A stretch of DNA of 64,000 nucleotides, taken from HKCCE3408 sp039191215. Lineage in GTDB: Bacteria; Pseudomonadota; Alphaproteobacteria; Rhodobacterales; Rhodobacteraceae. Positions 1-8,678 of the stretch are shown here, in pieces. The position numbers and the translations under genes were made by a program. Every line of letters begins with the position of its first letter. Position 1 is the first letter of the stretch. The notes beneath the pieces are model-generated. The model saw only the letters and a list, made by a program, of their open reading frames with translations, ran no database searches and was not told where the DNA came from. The stretch spans positions 1-64,000 of the forward strand of contig JBCCXT010000016.1 of the NCBI GenBank assembly GCA_039191215.1, read 5' to 3'.

Positions 1-1139
1 AGATCGCTGACCGTGTGGTGGTGATGTTTCGCGGCAATAAGGTCGAAGAAGGCCCGGTCGATCAGATATTTAACGCACCTCAACATCCCTATACCCAGGC
101 CCTTTTGGCCGCTGTGCCGAAATTGGGGGAAATGCGCGGCAAGTCCCTTCCGGAGCCGATGAAGCTTTTTGGTCGTGAGGATCAGCAGATCGATCCGATC
201 AAAGGGACCGATCAGGTCCTCTTGACCGTTGAGAACCTCACCACGCGTTTTGATGTCACAGGCGGGCTATTGCGCCGAGTCCAGGCCCGCGTTCACGCCG
301 TAGAAGACCTGTCCCTGACGGTCAATGCGGGCCAGACGCTGAGCCTGGTCGGCGAGTCGGGTTGCGGCAAATCGACGGCTGGCCGGTCGATCCTGCGCCT
401 GGTCGAGCCGCAATCGGGCCGTGTCGATCTGGACGGGCTCGATGTCCTCTCGCTCAGCCCGCGCGATATGCGGCGGGCCCGGCAGGATATGCAAATGGTG
501 TTCCAAGATCCGTTTGCGTCGCTTAATCCGCAAATGCAGCTTGGCGCCCAAGTCGCTGAACCGATGCAGAATTACGGGCTATTTCCCGGCTCTGAGCGGC
601 AGGACAGGGTGGCGATGCTGTTTGACCGGGTCCAATTGCCGCGCGAATTCATCACCCGCTACCCGCATGAACTATCCGGCGGCCAGCGGCAGCGCGTGGC
701 GATTGCAAGGGCCCTGGCACTGAACCCCAAACTGATCATCGCCGACGAGGCCGTTTCGGCGCTTGATGTATCTGTCCAGGCCGAAGTTCTCAATCTGATG
801 ATGGAGCTGCAGGCTGAATTGGGTTTAAGCTATCTTTTCATCAGCCACGACATGGCAGTGGTCGAACGCGTCAGCCATAATGTGGGTGTGATGTATCTGG
901 GGCGTTTGGTTGAAATCGGACCGCGGGCGAGCGTTTTTGAAAACCCCTCGCACCCCTATACGCAAGCGCTGCTGAAGGCGGTGCCGGTTGCTGATCCCGG
1001 CCAACGTGTCTTGGAGAAAGACCTAAACTTCAAACCCATCGCCTCCCCCGTGCATCCGGTCGATTACGCGCCCGAGCCTTCCGAGTATAAAGAAGTTGGA
1101 CCGGGCCACCGCGTTCTCACCACCGATTGCGGCTATTGA
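1..1139 (+). CDS. Dipeptide/oligopeptide ABC transporter ATPase, double-domain type (5' partial)
   Basis: This is the 3' portion of a peptide ABC transporter ATPase that carries two nucleotide-binding domains in one chain; the window edge removes most of domain 1. The frame is open from base 3. The first residues are the tail of domain 1, ending in the HPYTQALLAAVPK motif of the oligopeptide-transporter C-terminal region. Domain 2 is complete: Walker A GESGCGKST (about 351-377), signature LSGGQRQR, Walker B LIIADEAVSALD, the switch histidine in FISHDM, and a second HPYTQALLKAVP tail. It would power inner-membrane peptide import with permeases that should lie upstream, outside the window. The peptidase-like genes downstream on the same strand suggest import coupled to hydrolysis. 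Family is certain; substrate is inferred. Confidence 0.93.
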   Translation, partial: IADRVVVMFRGNKVEEGPVDQIFNAPQHPYTQALLAAVPKLGEMRGKSLPEPMKLFGREDQQIDPIKGTDQVLLTVENLTTRFDVTGGLLRRVQARVHAVEDLSLTVNAGQTLSLVGESGCGKSTAGRSILRLVEPQSGRVDLDGLDVLSLSPRDMRRARQDMQMVFQDPFASLNPQMQLGAQVAEPMQNYGLFPGSERQDRVAMLFDRVQLPREFITRYPHELSGGQRQRVAIARALALNPKLIIADEAVSALDVSVQAEVLNLMMELQAELGLSYLFISHDMAVVERVSHNVGVMYLGRLVEIGPRASVFENPSHPYTQALLKAVPVADPGQRVLEKDLNFKPIASPVHPVDYAPEPSEYKEVGPGHRVLTTDCGY

Positions 1140-1194
1140 TGGCAAAAGCTGCACGGATGCCTACATCATCAAAGTACCGAAGGGAGCGATGAAC

Positions 1195-2352
1195 ATGGCC
1201 GGTCTTTCCGCACGTGAGTTGCTTGACCGGCTTGTCAGCTTCCCGACCGTCAGCCGTGACAGCAACTTAGCCCTTGTCGATTGGGTCGAAGAGTACCTCG
1301 CCGATCTGGGTGTAGGGTGCCATCGCGACTACAATGATGATGGCACTAAAGCCTCGCTTTTCGCCCATATCGGCCCGCAAGAAACCGGCGGCGTGATCCT
1401 GTCAGGTCATACCGATGTTGTGCCTACCGATGGCCAGGATTGGAGTTTTGACCCTTTCGCGGTGACCGAAGCCGAGGGCAAGCTTTACGGCCGCGGGACT
1501 TGCGACATGAAAGGCTTCGACGCCTTGGCGCTGTCGGCGGTTGCGCCCGCGCTTGAGCGCGGTTTGAACCGTCCCTTGCAGATCTGTCTGACCCGCGATG
1601 AAGAGGTCGGCTGTGTTGGTGCGCCCCCGATGATTGAAGCAATGCAGGGGAAAGTGCCAAAGGCGTCCCTGGCCATTATAGGTGAACCGACCGGCATGCA
1701 GATCGTGACCGGCCATAAAGGCGGTGTCGGCTATGACGTGCATGTGCGCGGCTACGAGGTGCATTCTTCGCTGCAGCATCTTGGCGTGTCGGCCATCATG
1801 GAGGGCGCCAAGCTAATCGATTGGGCCAACCGCGAGAACGCAGAAAACGCCGCCGCTGCGGATCCGGCCAGCGAATTCGTGCCGCCTTACACAACGTTGC
1901 ATGTCGGCATGATTTCAGGCGGCACCGCTCATAATATCACTGCCAAAGACTGCCATTTTATGATCGGCGCACGTTGTGTCCCGTCTGAACCCAATGCGAT
2001 CTGGGCCGAACGGATCGAGGCCGAAGCGGCCCGACTCAGCGCCGAGATGCAGAAAATCCACCCCGATACCGGCATCGATGTGCGCCCGCGATGGGACGTG
2101 CCGGGCCTGGCACCGGAGGATGAGGGGGCGGCCGAGCGGCTTGCGCGTGATCTGACCGGCGCAAATGGCCGCGCCGTTGTCAGTTTTGGCACCGAAGCTG
2201 GGCAATTTCAGGCTGGCGGTTATTCTGCTGTTGTCTGCGGGCCCGGCTTCATTGACCAGGCCCATCAGGCCGACGAATTTATCTCTGTCGATCAGTTCAG
2301 TCAGGGCGAACGCTTCATTGCCCAGCTGCTCGACCAGCTTTGTGAAGGATGA
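1195..2352 (+). CDS. argE: Acetylornithine deacetylase (ArgE-type M20 metallopeptidase)
   Basis: Zn-dependent deacylase of the ArgE/DapE/M20 family, expected to release ornithine from N-acetylornithine or to deacylate related N-acyl amino acids in the cytoplasm. Visible motifs are SGHTDVVP (His72 metal ligand, Asp74), GRGTCDMKG (bridging Asp104) and the DEEVG catalytic glutamates near 136-137; about 385 residues, normal for the family. ATG codons occur at 1189 and 1195. I chose 1195 because AGGGAG at 1181-1186 then sits 8 bases upstream; 1189 would leave only 2. It lies 55 bases after the transporter ATPase and just before two further M20 genes, so a catabolic role on imported N-acyl compounds is as plausible as arginine synthesis. 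Confidence 0.85.
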   Translation: MAGLSARELLDRLVSFPTVSRDSNLALVDWVEEYLADLGVGCHRDYNDDGTKASLFAHIGPQETGGVILSGHTDVVPTDGQDWSFDPFAVTEAEGKLYGRGTCDMKGFDALALSAVAPALERGLNRPLQICLTRDEEVGCVGAPPMIEAMQGKVPKASLAIIGEPTGMQIVTGHKGGVGYDVHVRGYEVHSSLQHLGVSAIMEGAKLIDWANRENAENAAAADPASEFVPPYTTLHVGMISGGTAHNITAKDCHFMIGARCVPSEPNAIWAERIEAEAARLSAEMQKIHPDTGIDVRPRWDVPGLAPEDEGAAERLARDLTGANGRAVVSFGTEAGQFQAGGYSAVVCGPGFIDQAHQADEFISVDQFSQGERFIAQLLDQLCEG

Positions 2353-2359
2353 TGACCGA

Positions 2360-3532
2360 ATGCCCGTGAAGAACCGCTTGGCCGAGTTGCATGCCGAGAT
2401 TACCGATTGGCGCCGAACGATCCACGAAAACCCCGAATTGCAATACGACCTGCCCAAAACGACGGCCCTTGTCGAAGCCAAACTGAAGGAATTCGGGGTC
2501 GATGAGATCGTGCCGGGGATCGGCCGAACCGGGATTGTCGGCATCATCAACGGCAAGACCGACACGTCCGGTCGCTGCGTCGGTTTGCGCGCCGATATGG
2601 ACGCGCTGCCGATGACCGAAAAAACGGGGCTTGAATATGCCTCTAACACGCCTGGCAAAATGCATGCCTGCGGCCATGACGGGCACACCGCAATGCTGCT
2701 GGGCACGGCGAAGTATCTGACCGAGACACGGAATTTCGATGGCCGCGTGGCGCTGATCTTTCAGCCCGCCGAAGAGGGCGGCGCCGGTGGTGAGGCGATG
2801 GTTGCAGACGGCATGATGGAGCGCTTTGGCATCCAAGAGGTCTATGGCATGCACAATGAGCCGGGCCTGCCTGTCGGCGAATTTGGCGTCTCGCCGGGCC
2901 CGATCATGGCGGCGGCAGATGAATTTGTCGTCCATATCCGCGGCCAGGGCGGCCATGCGGCAAGACCACAACATGCCATCGATCCGGTTCCAGCCGCAGC
3001 GGCCTGCATTCTTGCGCTGCAAACGATTGTCAGCCGCTCAACCGATCCGTTAGAGGCGCTGGTGATTTCCACCTGCGTCGTGGAAACCGAAAGTGCCGCC
3101 ACCAACGTGATCGATGACAGCGTGAAACTTGCCGGCACCGTGCGCACGCTTAACGAAGACGTCCGCGACCTGGCCGAAGGGCGCATTCGCGAAGTGCTCG
3201 ACGCCTCCGCCCGCGCTTATGGCTGCACGGCCGATCTCGAATATGAGCGGGGCTATCCCGTGACCGTGAATCACGACAAAAACGCCGAGATCGCGCGGGA
3301 GATCGCTGAAGCCGTTGCCGGTGCCGAAAAGGTGCACTTCGGTCGACCGCCGGTGATGGGCGCGGAAGATTTCAGCTATATGCTGCTGGAACGCCCTGGC
3401 GCTTTCATTAACGTCGGAAATGGGGATACGGCGCGCGTCCATAACCCCGCCTATAACTTCAACGACGACGCGATACCGTTTGGCACATCCTTCTTCGCCG
3501 AATTGGTCGAACGCCGAATGCCTGCTGCGTAA
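2360..3532 (+). CDS. M20 family amidohydrolase (hippurate hydrolase-like), copy 1
   Basis: Metal-dependent aminoacylase/carboxypeptidase of the M20D (hippurate hydrolase, IAA-amino-acid hydrolase) group, 390 aa. Motifs: GLRADMDALP near residue 73, HACGHDGHTAMLLG carrying the metal-binding Cys-x-His, AEEGG with the catalytic Glu, and GMHNEPG. It would cleave an amide bond between an acyl group and an amino acid. The start at 2360 is supported by AAGGA at 2345-2349 and by the N-terminus MPVKNRLAEL, which matches the next gene. It begins 7 bases after the argE-like stop. More than half of its residues are identical, by eye, to the following gene, so the pair arose by tandem duplication. Family assignment is firm; the substrate is unknown. 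Confidence 0.9.
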   Translation: MPVKNRLAELHAEITDWRRTIHENPELQYDLPKTTALVEAKLKEFGVDEIVPGIGRTGIVGIINGKTDTSGRCVGLRADMDALPMTEKTGLEYASNTPGKMHACGHDGHTAMLLGTAKYLTETRNFDGRVALIFQPAEEGGAGGEAMVADGMMERFGIQEVYGMHNEPGLPVGEFGVSPGPIMAAADEFVVHIRGQGGHAARPQHAIDPVPAAAACILALQTIVSRSTDPLEALVISTCVVETESAATNVIDDSVKLAGTVRTLNEDVRDLAEGRIREVLDASARAYGCTADLEYERGYPVTVNHDKNAEIAREIAEAVAGAEKVHFGRPPVMGAEDFSYMLLERPGAFINVGNGDTARVHNPAYNFNDDAIPFGTSFFAELVERRMPAA

Positions 3533-3541
3533 GGATCTGTA

Positions 3542-4705
3542 ATGCCTGTTAAGAACCGTTTCGCCGAGTTGCTGCCCGAGATCACCGCTTGGCGTCGTGA
3601 CATCCATCAGCACCCTGAGATTCTCTTTGAGACCCACCGCACATCTGCCTTGGTTGCCGAGAAGCTCAAAGAGTTCGGCTGTGACGAGGTTGTAACGGGC
3701 CTTGGCCGGACGGGCATCGTGGCCCTGATCAAGGGCAAAAGCGACAGGTCGGGGCTGACGATCGGCCTGCGCGCCGATATGGATGCGCTGCCGATCCACG
3801 AGGAAACCGGTGTCGCATATGCCTCCAAAACCGATGGCGCGATGCATGCCTGTGGCCATGACGGCCACACAGCCATGCTTCTGGGCGCGGCCAAGTACCT
3901 GGCCGAGACGCGCAATTTCGACGGCACGGTTGCGGTGATCTTCCAGCCCGCAGAAGAAGGCGGCGGTGGCGGGCGCGAAATGGTCGAAGACGGGATCATG
4001 GAACGTTTTTCGATTGATGAGGTCTACGGGATGCATAACTGGCCGGGCCAGCCTGTCGGCTCGTTTGCGATACGACCCGGCGCGTTCTTTGCAGCAACGG
4101 ATGTCTTCGACATTTATGTGACTGGCATCGGCGGGCATGCCGCTAAACCGCAAGAAACCGTCGATCCAACCGTCATGGCGTCCCATCTGGTTCTGGCGCT
4201 GCAAACCATCGCCAGTCGGAACGCCGATCCAGTCAAAGAAGTTGTCGTCTCGGTAACGTCATTTGAGACAAGCTCAAACGCTTTTAACGTCATTCCTGAA
4301 CGCGCCCATCTGCGCGGCACGGTACGCACATTGGATGCCGGTATTCACGATCTGGCTGAAGAACGCATCAAGGAAATTGCGCAAGGGATTGCCGTGACCT
4401 TTGGCGGTAAGATCGAAGTTGCCTATCAGCGCAATTACCCCGTGATGGTTAATTCCGAGGAACAGACGAATTTTGCCGCCGAAGTCGCCGAGGTCGTGTC
4501 TGGCCAATGTGATGACGCGCCGCAGGTGATGGGGGGCGAGGATTTTGCCTTCATGTTGAATGCGCGGCCCGGCGCATACATTCTGGTGGGCAATGGCGAC
4601 ACGGCGCATGTTCACCACCCGAAATACAATTTCAACGATGAGGCGATCCCGGCTGGCTGTTCCTGGTGGGCTGAAATTGTTGAGCGGCGCCTACCCGCGG
4701 CATAG
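3542..4705 (+). CDS. M20 family amidohydrolase (hippurate hydrolase-like), copy 2
   Basis: Second M20D amidohydrolase, 387 aa, collinear with the preceding gene. It keeps GLRADMDALP, HACGHDGHTAMLLG, AEEGG and the usual GMHNWPG (copy 1 has Glu in place of that Trp). The regions around residues 185-215 and 240-300 differ most between the copies, which includes the lid/dimerisation domain, so the two enzymes probably differ in acyl-group preference. AAGGA lies about 7 bases before the ATG and the gap to copy 1 is 9 bases, indicating one transcript. Likely a cytoplasmic enzyme acting on peptides or N-acyl amino acids delivered by the transporter at the window edge. Confidence 0.9.
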   Translation: MPVKNRFAELLPEITAWRRDIHQHPEILFETHRTSALVAEKLKEFGCDEVVTGLGRTGIVALIKGKSDRSGLTIGLRADMDALPIHEETGVAYASKTDGAMHACGHDGHTAMLLGAAKYLAETRNFDGTVAVIFQPAEEGGGGGREMVEDGIMERFSIDEVYGMHNWPGQPVGSFAIRPGAFFAATDVFDIYVTGIGGHAAKPQETVDPTVMASHLVLALQTIASRNADPVKEVVVSVTSFETSSNAFNVIPERAHLRGTVRTLDAGIHDLAEERIKEIAQGIAVTFGGKIEVAYQRNYPVMVNSEEQTNFAAEVAEVVSGQCDDAPQVMGGEDFAFMLNARPGAYILVGNGDTAHVHHPKYNFNDEAIPAGCSWWAEIVERRLPAA

Positions 4706-4718
4706 AATAACCCGCGCT

Positions 4719-4738
4719 ATGCCGCCTGTTTTGCGGCA
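4719..4738 (+). terminator. Weak hairpin after the amidohydrolase pair
   Basis: TGCCGC and GCGGCA form a six-base stem with a CTGTTTT loop, 14 bases after the stop codon of the second amidohydrolase. No T-run follows directly, so it may be a pausing or mRNA-stabilising hairpin instead of a true intrinsic terminator. Confidence 0.3.
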
Positions 4739-4860
4739 CGGTCTCATGAATTTTTGCCGAAAGAAAACACCTTCGCGTCCTGCATTTTGTCGTACTTAGC
4801 GGTATCTTCAGACCAAAGAATTAGCCCCGCAACGCATTCGAAATCAGCATTGGAGCCCAT

Positions 4861-5286
4861 ATGTTTAAACCCATCCTGACCGCGCTTAGCCTTGCTCTAA
4901 CGCTCACCGCCACAAGTGCCTCGGCCAATGAATTTGAGATGCCCGTCACGGCGGATTTTTATGAAAGCGACATCCGGTTCACCGGTGAATTTGGCGTTGT
5001 GTATCGGTTCCGCTGGTATGTTGTCCCGTCCGGCGATCGTCTTGCAATTTGCGGGATAGGCCATTTTCGTGACGGCGGCTTCATGTCGACGGTTCGCGAC
5101 ATGGCGCGCGACGCGACCTTTTTTGTCAACGACCAGCCCTATCCGGTTGATCTGAGCTTTTTTACCCGCGTTCGCCACCAAGCAGAGCTGCAAACCGGAA
5201 CCGCGACCTGCCGTGTTACCCCTGCCCCAGTTGCAGGTGCGCGCAGCGTGGGCATCGAATACGGCCGAGGTACCTACCGCAACTGA
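4861..5286 (+). CDS. Small secreted protein of unknown function
   Basis: A 141-residue protein with a clear Sec signal peptide: MFKPIL, a hydrophobic run rich in Leu/Thr/Ala, and a probable cleavage site after SASA near residue 22. The mature part has no domain I recognise; it contains two cysteines (in AICGIGHF and TATCRVT), compatible with one periplasmic disulfide. It follows a 155-base gap after the amidohydrolases and precedes the amidinotransferase gene on the same strand. Its sequence does not reveal a function. Confidence 0.75.
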   Translation: MFKPILTALSLALTLTATSASANEFEMPVTADFYESDIRFTGEFGVVYRFRWYVVPSGDRLAICGIGHFRDGGFMSTVRDMARDATFFVNDQPYPVDLSFFTRVRHQAELQTGTATCRVTPAPVAGARSVGIEYGRGTYRN

Positions 5287-5348
5287 TCAAGCGCTTGCGC
5301 AGACGACGTTGACGGCCTAATCCCCGTCCCGATTGGGGGTGGGGCCAG

Positions 5349-6458
5349 ATGCAAAAAACGATTGTCAATTCTTGGAATGAGTGGGACCCGTTGCGCCATG
5401 TGATTGTCGGGCGCGCGGATGATTGCCATATTCCCCCCGCAGAACCTGCCCTGGACGCCAAGGTGCCGGAAGACAGCGACATGCGCGGCCAGTGGGGGCG
5501 GCGACCGCAAGAGACAATCGACCGCGCCAATGAACTGTTGGACGGGTTTGCAGCGCAGCTCGAAGCGCGCGGCATTCGCGTGGATCGACCCACGCCGATT
5601 GACCATAGCCAGCCAGTCACCACGCCGGATTTCCACACAGACAGTCAGTTTGGCTGTATGCCGCCGCGTGATGTCCTCTTGACCGTGGGCTCGGAAATCC
5701 TCGAGGCGACAATGTCGTACCGTTGCCGTTGGTTCGAATACCTCAATTATCGCCCGCTGCTGAAACGGTATTGGGAAGAGGATCCGAACTTTCGACATGA
5801 AGCCGCACCGAAGCCGCGGCTCACCGATGCAGATTACCATCCAGATTACCTCAGCGACACAATCGGGGCGGCAAAGCGTCTGCAATGGGCGGCTGAGAAA
5901 TTCTTCGTCACAACCGAAGAAGAGCCGCTCTTCGACGCCGCGGACGTCCTGCGATTTGGCCGCGATTTGGTGGTCCAACATGGCTTCACCACCAATCTTA
6001 AGGGCATCGAGTGGTTACGGCGGCACTACCCAGACCACCGCGTTCACGCCGTCAATTTCCCCGGGGACCCATATCCCATCCATATCGATGCAACCTTCAC
6101 GCCGCTGCGGCCAGGTCTGATTTTGAATAATCCACAGCGTAAATTGCCGCAAAATCAACGGGAAATGTTCGAAAAAAATGGGTGGGCGATTGTCGATGCC
6201 GCACAACCCGCTCATAATGCACCGCCTCCATTGTGTTATTCCAGTGTCTGGCTGTCGATGAATGTCCTGGTTCTCGATCCCAAAACCATCTGTGTCGAAA
6301 AGTCCGAGGTTTATCAGGCTGAGCAGATGGACCAGCTTGGGCTGGAAGTTGTCGAGGTCGATCTACGCGACGCCTATGCCTTCGGCGGCGGCCTGCATTG
6401 CTGCACGGCCGATGTCAGGCGGGACGGGGTTTGTGAGGACTACTTTCCAAACCTCTGA
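5349..6458 (+). CDS. Glycine amidinotransferase-type enzyme (arginine amidino-group transfer)
   Basis: A 369-residue member of the guanidino-group modifying superfamily that resembles L-arginine:glycine amidinotransferase over its full length. The family's Asp-His-Cys triad can be placed by eye: Asp196 in FDAADVLRFGRDL, His245 in HIDATF and Cys351 in GGGLHCCTADVRR; spacings match the animal enzyme closely. It would move an amidino group from arginine to an acceptor amine, releasing ornithine. The acceptor cannot be read from sequence: glycine, lysine or another amine are all possible. The start follows GGGGTGGGG at 5336-5344. It sits alone after a secreted protein, downstream of three M20 deacylases. 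A double-hairpin repeat begins 12 bases after its stop. Confidence 0.88.
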   Translation: MQKTIVNSWNEWDPLRHVIVGRADDCHIPPAEPALDAKVPEDSDMRGQWGRRPQETIDRANELLDGFAAQLEARGIRVDRPTPIDHSQPVTTPDFHTDSQFGCMPPRDVLLTVGSEILEATMSYRCRWFEYLNYRPLLKRYWEEDPNFRHEAAPKPRLTDADYHPDYLSDTIGAAKRLQWAAEKFFVTTEEEPLFDAADVLRFGRDLVVQHGFTTNLKGIEWLRRHYPDHRVHAVNFPGDPYPIHIDATFTPLRPGLILNNPQRKLPQNQREMFEKNGWAIVDAAQPAHNAPPPLCYSSVWLSMNVLVLDPKTICVEKSEVYQAEQMDQLGLEVVEVDLRDAYAFGGGLHCCTADVRRDGVCEDYFPNL

Positions 6459-6470
6459 AGCGAAGCACCC

Positions 6471-6525
6471 GCGATCCTGAAGGGATCGCCCGTGCATCCG
6501 ATGGCTCCCTATTCGGGGGCCTGAG
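6471..6525 (+). repeat. Double-hairpin intergenic element, copy 1
   Basis: Starts 12 bases after the amidinotransferase stop. Hairpin A is GCGATCC-TGAAG-GGATCGC (6471-6489). Hairpin B is GGCTCCC-TATTC-GGGGGCC (6503-6521), with one G-T wobble. The same two-hairpin arrangement, with most bases identical and in the same orientation, recurs at 50571-50625 directly after a different gene. No T-run follows. Confidence 0.6.
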
Positions 6526-6592
6526 GATGTACGGCCATCCTTGGCCCATGTTCGAAAATGGAATATCCCATGTGCCGACCATGCAAGGGCGG

Positions 6593-7279
6593 TCAGTTCA
6601 GCCAGGAGGGATAATCCGACACAAGCAGATGCGTCGGCGCCACGTCCTCCTCAATTTCAGAAAAGCGACCAATAGGCTCGCGGAACCAATTGTCGGTCTC
6701 GTCATCGTTCACCGTCGACACTTCGCCGATCAGAACATCGCCGCCCTCGCCCCAGAAGGCATGCCAATCGCCCGGCATCAGCGTGACGCTCTCACCGGGT
6801 GCGAATTTCAGCACCTCGCCGGGGGCGAAATCGCGCGCGATGCCGTCGCAAAGCACCGTGCCTCCGGCTGTGTCATCAAACGACCCATCCGCCGCCGAGC
6901 CGAAAAGTTCGATGGCCAATGTGGCTCCGCCGCGGTTGATGATGTCTTCGGCCTTGAGATAATGCCGGTGCATGGGGCTTAGTTGATCTTTTTTTGATAT
7001 CAAAAGCTTCTCTGCATAGCACATGCCGCCGCCACGCTTGAGATCGTCCAGCCTGCCGTTTCTGAGCGTGAATAAGAACAGCCCCATCTCGTCATAACGG
7101 CCTTCACCATAATCAGTGATGTCCCAACCGCACCGGCCCTCTATCACTGCACGCGCCTGAGCCTGATTGGCGACCATCTCCTCAGGTCTCCAACGCGCAA
7201 AGGGCGGCAACGCGAACCCAAAACTGGCCATGAACGCATCAGCCTCGGCCATAATCTCATTGATCTGCGATCTTTTCAT
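6593..7279 (-). CDS. D-lyxose/D-mannose ketol-isomerase-like cupin
   Basis: A 228-residue single-domain cupin that matches the D-lyxose isomerase family, which interconverts D-lyxose with D-xylulose and often D-mannose with D-fructose. The N-terminus MKRSQINEIMAEAD and the FALPPFARW segment are typical. Metal-ligand motifs visible are PMHRHYLKAEDII (two His and a Glu) and GDWHAFWG (third His). The start at 7279 is set by AGGAG nine bases upstream; a longer frame reaches 7327 but lacks this support. It is convergent with the amidinotransferase gene and is followed upstream by a sugar-associated ATP-grasp gene on the same strand. Substrate remains inferred from the family. Confidence 0.82.
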   Translation of the reverse strand: MKRSQINEIMAEADAFMASFGFALPPFARWRPEEMVANQAQARAVIEGRCGWDITDYGEGRYDEMGLFLFTLRNGRLDDLKRGGGMCYAEKLLISKKDQLSPMHRHYLKAEDIINRGGATLAIELFGSAADGSFDDTAGGTVLCDGIARDFAPGEVLKFAPGESVTLMPGDWHAFWGEGGDVLIGEVSTVNDDETDNWFREPIGRFSEIEEDVAPTHLLVSDYPSWLN

Positions 7280-7389
7280 CGGCCCCGGCTCCTCGCGCGT
7301 CGTGACTGACGCTTCATACCGCATCATGATGCCACTTCAATGCGGTTGCGCATCTTTTGGACAATTGATGACAGCCAGGGCCCGGCCTC

Positions 7390-8556
7390 TTATCCGCCCA
7401 ATCCAAATAGCCCTTTTTTCTTCTTCGTCTTGGCGCCGCCTGCAATTGTTGCCAGATCAACATCGTGGCTGGCGAAGAACCCAAGCACGTCATCGGTCAA
7501 CAGACCGCGTCCGCTGGCATATTGCGGCAAGTCAAACCCACCGCCGTAATTTAGCTCCACCACAACGGGGCCGGCTTCGGTGATCGCGATGTCAGTCGAT
7601 TGGTAGCGGATCGGCGCGTAGACCTGCGCCGCCTGCTCATTCACCGCCAAGAGATCATCCCAGTGGGGAAGAACCAGACCCATCAGACCCGCCCTTTCTG
7701 GATGGTCGTCAAGATAGCGCATCTCGATGCCGCGCGCGGCCACCGTTTGAATACGGCCCGTCGCCACGTCGATGTCGCATGCTAGGTTTCCATCGCGCCA
7801 AAATGCGTCGGCAATGTTATCCCCTTGGGCCAGTTTGATAACCGCCCGCGGCGTGCGCACCCCGTTGGGCGTGACCAGATTGACCACACGCACCGTCGCC
7901 AGCGCTGCTGCATACTCCGCGATTTTTGGATGGTTGATCACCTCTTTTTGGCAAAGGTATGCTTCTTGGCCAACTATCTTTTCGAGGAAATCCCCATATG
8001 TGACAGGAGGTTGGCCCGCTAGCTGAATATGCGTGTCGTCATGGCCATCAATCCTCATGGCACCAAAGCTAACCATCCCTTTGACGATCTTGCAAAAGAC
8101 GCGGGCGCCACCGGCCTCGGCCAGCATCTCGCGAAGACCATCAACGCCCGTGACCTTGCGATGGCCTGGATAAACACGGCCCGAGACGCGATCAATCACA
8201 CCCAAAGTCTGCGGCACCGGCACGCCAGACGCGCGCAAGAGCGTGTCTGACAGCGCTTTGTCTTCTGCCGCTGAGGTCCAGCCGCTGTCATTGATCTTGG
8301 CCACAATCGGCCAATGCAATTCGTTTGCAATAAAGGCAGCGCGTTCATCCTCCGCGAAACGGTCCGGGTGAAACAGGCCGAGCCGCACGTATTCCCAAAG
8401 CTGGAGCCGCCCCGGCATGGCCGCAACCCGGGCTGCGTCCTTTTGAATTTGAAGCGGTGAGAGGCCTGAAGCTCGCGCCGCATGGACAAGCAAGTCCTGC
8501 GTGCTCGCTTGCCTCGCTTTGTCGTACGCTTCTTGGTCAGCGGTCGCTATGTTCAT
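7390..8556 (-). CDS. Sugar-transfer associated ATP-grasp protein
   Basis: A 388-residue protein of the ATP-grasp superfamily resembling the group often encoded with polysaccharide or sugar-transfer genes. ATP-grasp features visible include VFCKIVKGMVSFG, the RVVNLVTPNG strand and the metal-binding ITEAGPVVVELNYGGGFDL segment near the C-terminus. It ends in a basic and glycine-rich tail (TKKKKGLFGLGG). It probably ligates a carboxylate to an amine or similar nucleophile using ATP; the substrates are unknown. AAGGGG lies nine bases before the ATG. No polysaccharide genes are nearby, so its pathway here is unclear. Confidence 0.75.
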   Translation of the reverse strand: MNIATADQEAYDKARQASTQDLLVHAARASGLSPLQIQKDAARVAAMPGRLQLWEYVRLGLFHPDRFAEDERAAFIANELHWPIVAKINDSGWTSAAEDKALSDTLLRASGVPVPQTLGVIDRVSGRVYPGHRKVTGVDGLREMLAEAGGARVFCKIVKGMVSFGAMRIDGHDDTHIQLAGQPPVTYGDFLEKIVGQEAYLCQKEVINHPKIAEYAAALATVRVVNLVTPNGVRTPRAVIKLAQGDNIADAFWRDGNLACDIDVATGRIQTVAARGIEMRYLDDHPERAGLMGLVLPHWDDLLAVNEQAAQVYAPIRYQSTDIAITEAGPVVVELNYGGGFDLPQYASGRGLLTDDVLGFFASHDVDLATIAGGAKTKKKKGLFGLGG

Positions 8557-8643
8557 GGAAAGTGCCCCTTCGCCGGTCCCATTGCCTCACATCGCGAAAC
8601 AATTCTCAGGCCAATTCGGCGGTCACCGGGGCAGATTCAGGGC

Positions 8644-8675
8644 AAAAATGAGGCCTGGCATTCAAATGTAGGCCT
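8644..8675 (-). terminator. Probable hpd terminator
   Basis: Read on the minus strand, AGGCCT pairs with AGGCCT across a 13-base loop (8651-8675) and is followed by C and five T residues (8644-8648). It lies just beyond the hpd stop codon. The stem is only six bases, so strength is uncertain. Confidence 0.45.
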
Positions 8676-8678
8676 GTC

